From Sulfuritalea sp. (GTDB lineage Bacteria; Pseudomonadota; Gammaproteobacteria; Burkholderiales; Rhodocyclaceae), in the NCBI GenBank assembly GCA_030680805.1, contig JAUXUK010000033.1, forward strand, positions 1 through 60,795: a stretch of DNA of 60,795 nt. The letters run 5' to 3'. A model generated the notes under the pieces. It did no database searches, had not been told where the DNA came from, and saw only the letters and a program-made list of their open reading frames with translations. Of this stretch, positions 60,013-60,795 are shown piece by piece. How positions within the stretch are numbered: position 1 is the stretch's first letter; every line of letters begins with the position of its first letter. The translations under genes were made by a program, and so were the position numbers.

Positions 60013-60795
60013 ATGGATTCTTCATCGATCATCCGCAAGACGGCCGCCGATAAGCGAGTGGCGCCGAATTTCGTCGATTACGCTGGCGAGCGGCTGGCGT
60101 TTTCCTGGGATGCCGTGCGGGCCGAACTGGCCGGCGCAGGCGGCGGCTTCAACATTGCCGCCCACGCCGTGGAGCGCCATGCAGCGGGCGCATTGCGCGA
60201 CAAGACCGCGTTCCGCTTTCTGTCGCGCGACAAGCCGGCCATCAATGTCAGCTTCAGCGATCTGTCGCGGCACACCAGCCGCTTCGCCAATGTGCTGGAA
60301 AAGCTGGGCATCGGTCGTGGCGAGCGGGTCTTCATCCTCGCCGGGCGCATTCCGGAACTCTACGTCGCGGTGCTTGGCAGCCTCAAGCATGGCGCGGTGG
60401 TCTCGCCGCTGTTCTCCGCTTTCGGCCCGGAGCCGATCGCGACGCGCGTCAATCTCGGCGCGGGCCGGGTGCTGGTCACCACCGAGATGCTCTACGAGCG
60501 CAAGGTGGCGAAGTGGCGCGACAAGATGCCGACACTGGAACATGTGTTGCTGGTGGCCGAGGACGGCGGCCGCACCGATGTTCCGGGCACGCTCGACCTC
60601 GCCGCGCTGATGGCGGAGGCGAGCGACGAATGCGCGGTGGCGGCCACCGGCCCGGAGGACATGTCGCTGCTGCACTTCACCAGCGGCACCACGGGTACGC
60701 CGAAGGGCGCCGTGCATGTGCATGGTGCGGTGGTCACGCACTGGGCGACGGGCCGCTACGCGCTCGACCTTCACGCCGACGACATCTACTGGTGC
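60013..60795 (+). CDS. acyl-CoA synthetase (AcsA-like), cut by window end
   Basis: The first 261 residues of an AMP-forming acetyl-CoA synthetase-like ligase, open to the last base. N-terminal motifs include the ACS_N-like FNIAAHAVERHAAGALRDKTAFRF and the phosphate loop LLHFTSGTTGTPKGAVHVHGAVV (residues about 219-241). The remaining C-terminal domain is outside the window. The wording is closest to short acetyl-CoA synthetases (AcsA) of about 560 residues, but propionate or other short acids cannot be excluded. GAGGAAGGC precedes the ATG at 60013. Confidence 0.9.
   Translation, partial: MDSSSIIRKTAADKRVAPNFVDYAGERLAFSWDAVRAELAGAGGGFNIAAHAVERHAAGALRDKTAFRFLSRDKPAINVSFSDLSRHTSRFANVLEKLGIGRGERVFILAGRIPELYVAVLGSLKHGAVVSPLFSAFGPEPIATRVNLGAGRVLVTTEMLYERKVAKWRDKMPTLEHVLLVAEDGGRTDVPGTLDLAALMAEASDECAVAATGPEDMSLLHFTSGTTGTPKGAVHVHGAVVTHWATGRYALDLHADDIYWC

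Overview
The window looks like chromosome from a high-GC betaproteobacterium, probably a Rhodocyclales-type generalist close to Sulfuritalea or Sterolibacterium. I infer this from gene content and codon use; there is no rRNA or other marker to prove it. I see no rRNA, tRNA or CRISPR array. Several families of short palindromic repeats are scattered through it.

Left part (1-14.3 kb). A RelE-like remnant and a HepT/MntA toxin-antitoxin pair come first. A minus-strand block follows: hyi, a truncated glycerate kinase, glcD, glcE, glcF and an acyl-CoA ligase, i.e. glycolate/glyoxylate salvage. A plus-strand cytochrome b561 and two YceI genes come next. Then a minus-strand chain holds two uncharacterised proteins, a small protein, an S24 (LexA-like) protein and a ferredoxin-reductase with an N-terminal helix-turn-helix-like segment. 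This chain is interrupted by a 269-bp MITE-like element with 32-bp perfect inverted ends. Two of its genes carry a palindromic element in frame.

Middle (14.4-22.1 kb). There is a very large PAS/GGDEF/EAL signalling protein and an LldD-type hydroxyacid dehydrogenase. Next is a rearranged patch in which a RelE-type toxin-antitoxin pair sits between two copies of a 77-bp repeat, bordered by partial copies of the neighbouring lldD and hyfI genes.

Core (22.2-43.9 kb). A minus-strand operon (usp - sulP1 - hyfB - hyfC - hyfE - hyfF - hyfG - hyfI) encodes a complex I/hydrogenase-4-like membrane module. Its large subunit lacks the cysteines that bind NiFe. Divergent from it are a sensor kinase and an NtrC-type sigma54 activator, then sulP2 - CBS protein - DASS transporter - beta-carbonic anhydrase, then a small gene and sulP3 fused to STAS and two Usp domains. 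Four palindromes of the form TTGC-N5-GCAA and two -24/-12 promoters suggest that the activator controls the whole locus. My working model is a sigma54-regulated, ion-gradient-coupled system for taking up inorganic carbon or another small anion. The glycolate genes nearby would fit a carbon-fixing host. This is inference.

Right part (44-60.8 kb). Genes are a corrinoid adenosyltransferase, a peptidase remnant, a VTT membrane protein, a diguanylate cyclase, an FNR-box-controlled DUF2249/FmdE pair, a cNMP-binding protein, a UbiA-type prenyltransferase, a GT39 glycosyltransferase and aroG. A four-gene 2-oxoacid:acceptor oxidoreductase operon of the phenylglyoxylate type follows, then a BrnT/BrnA pair, an RlmN-like enzyme, a small membrane protein and the start of a second acyl-CoA ligase cut by the window edge.
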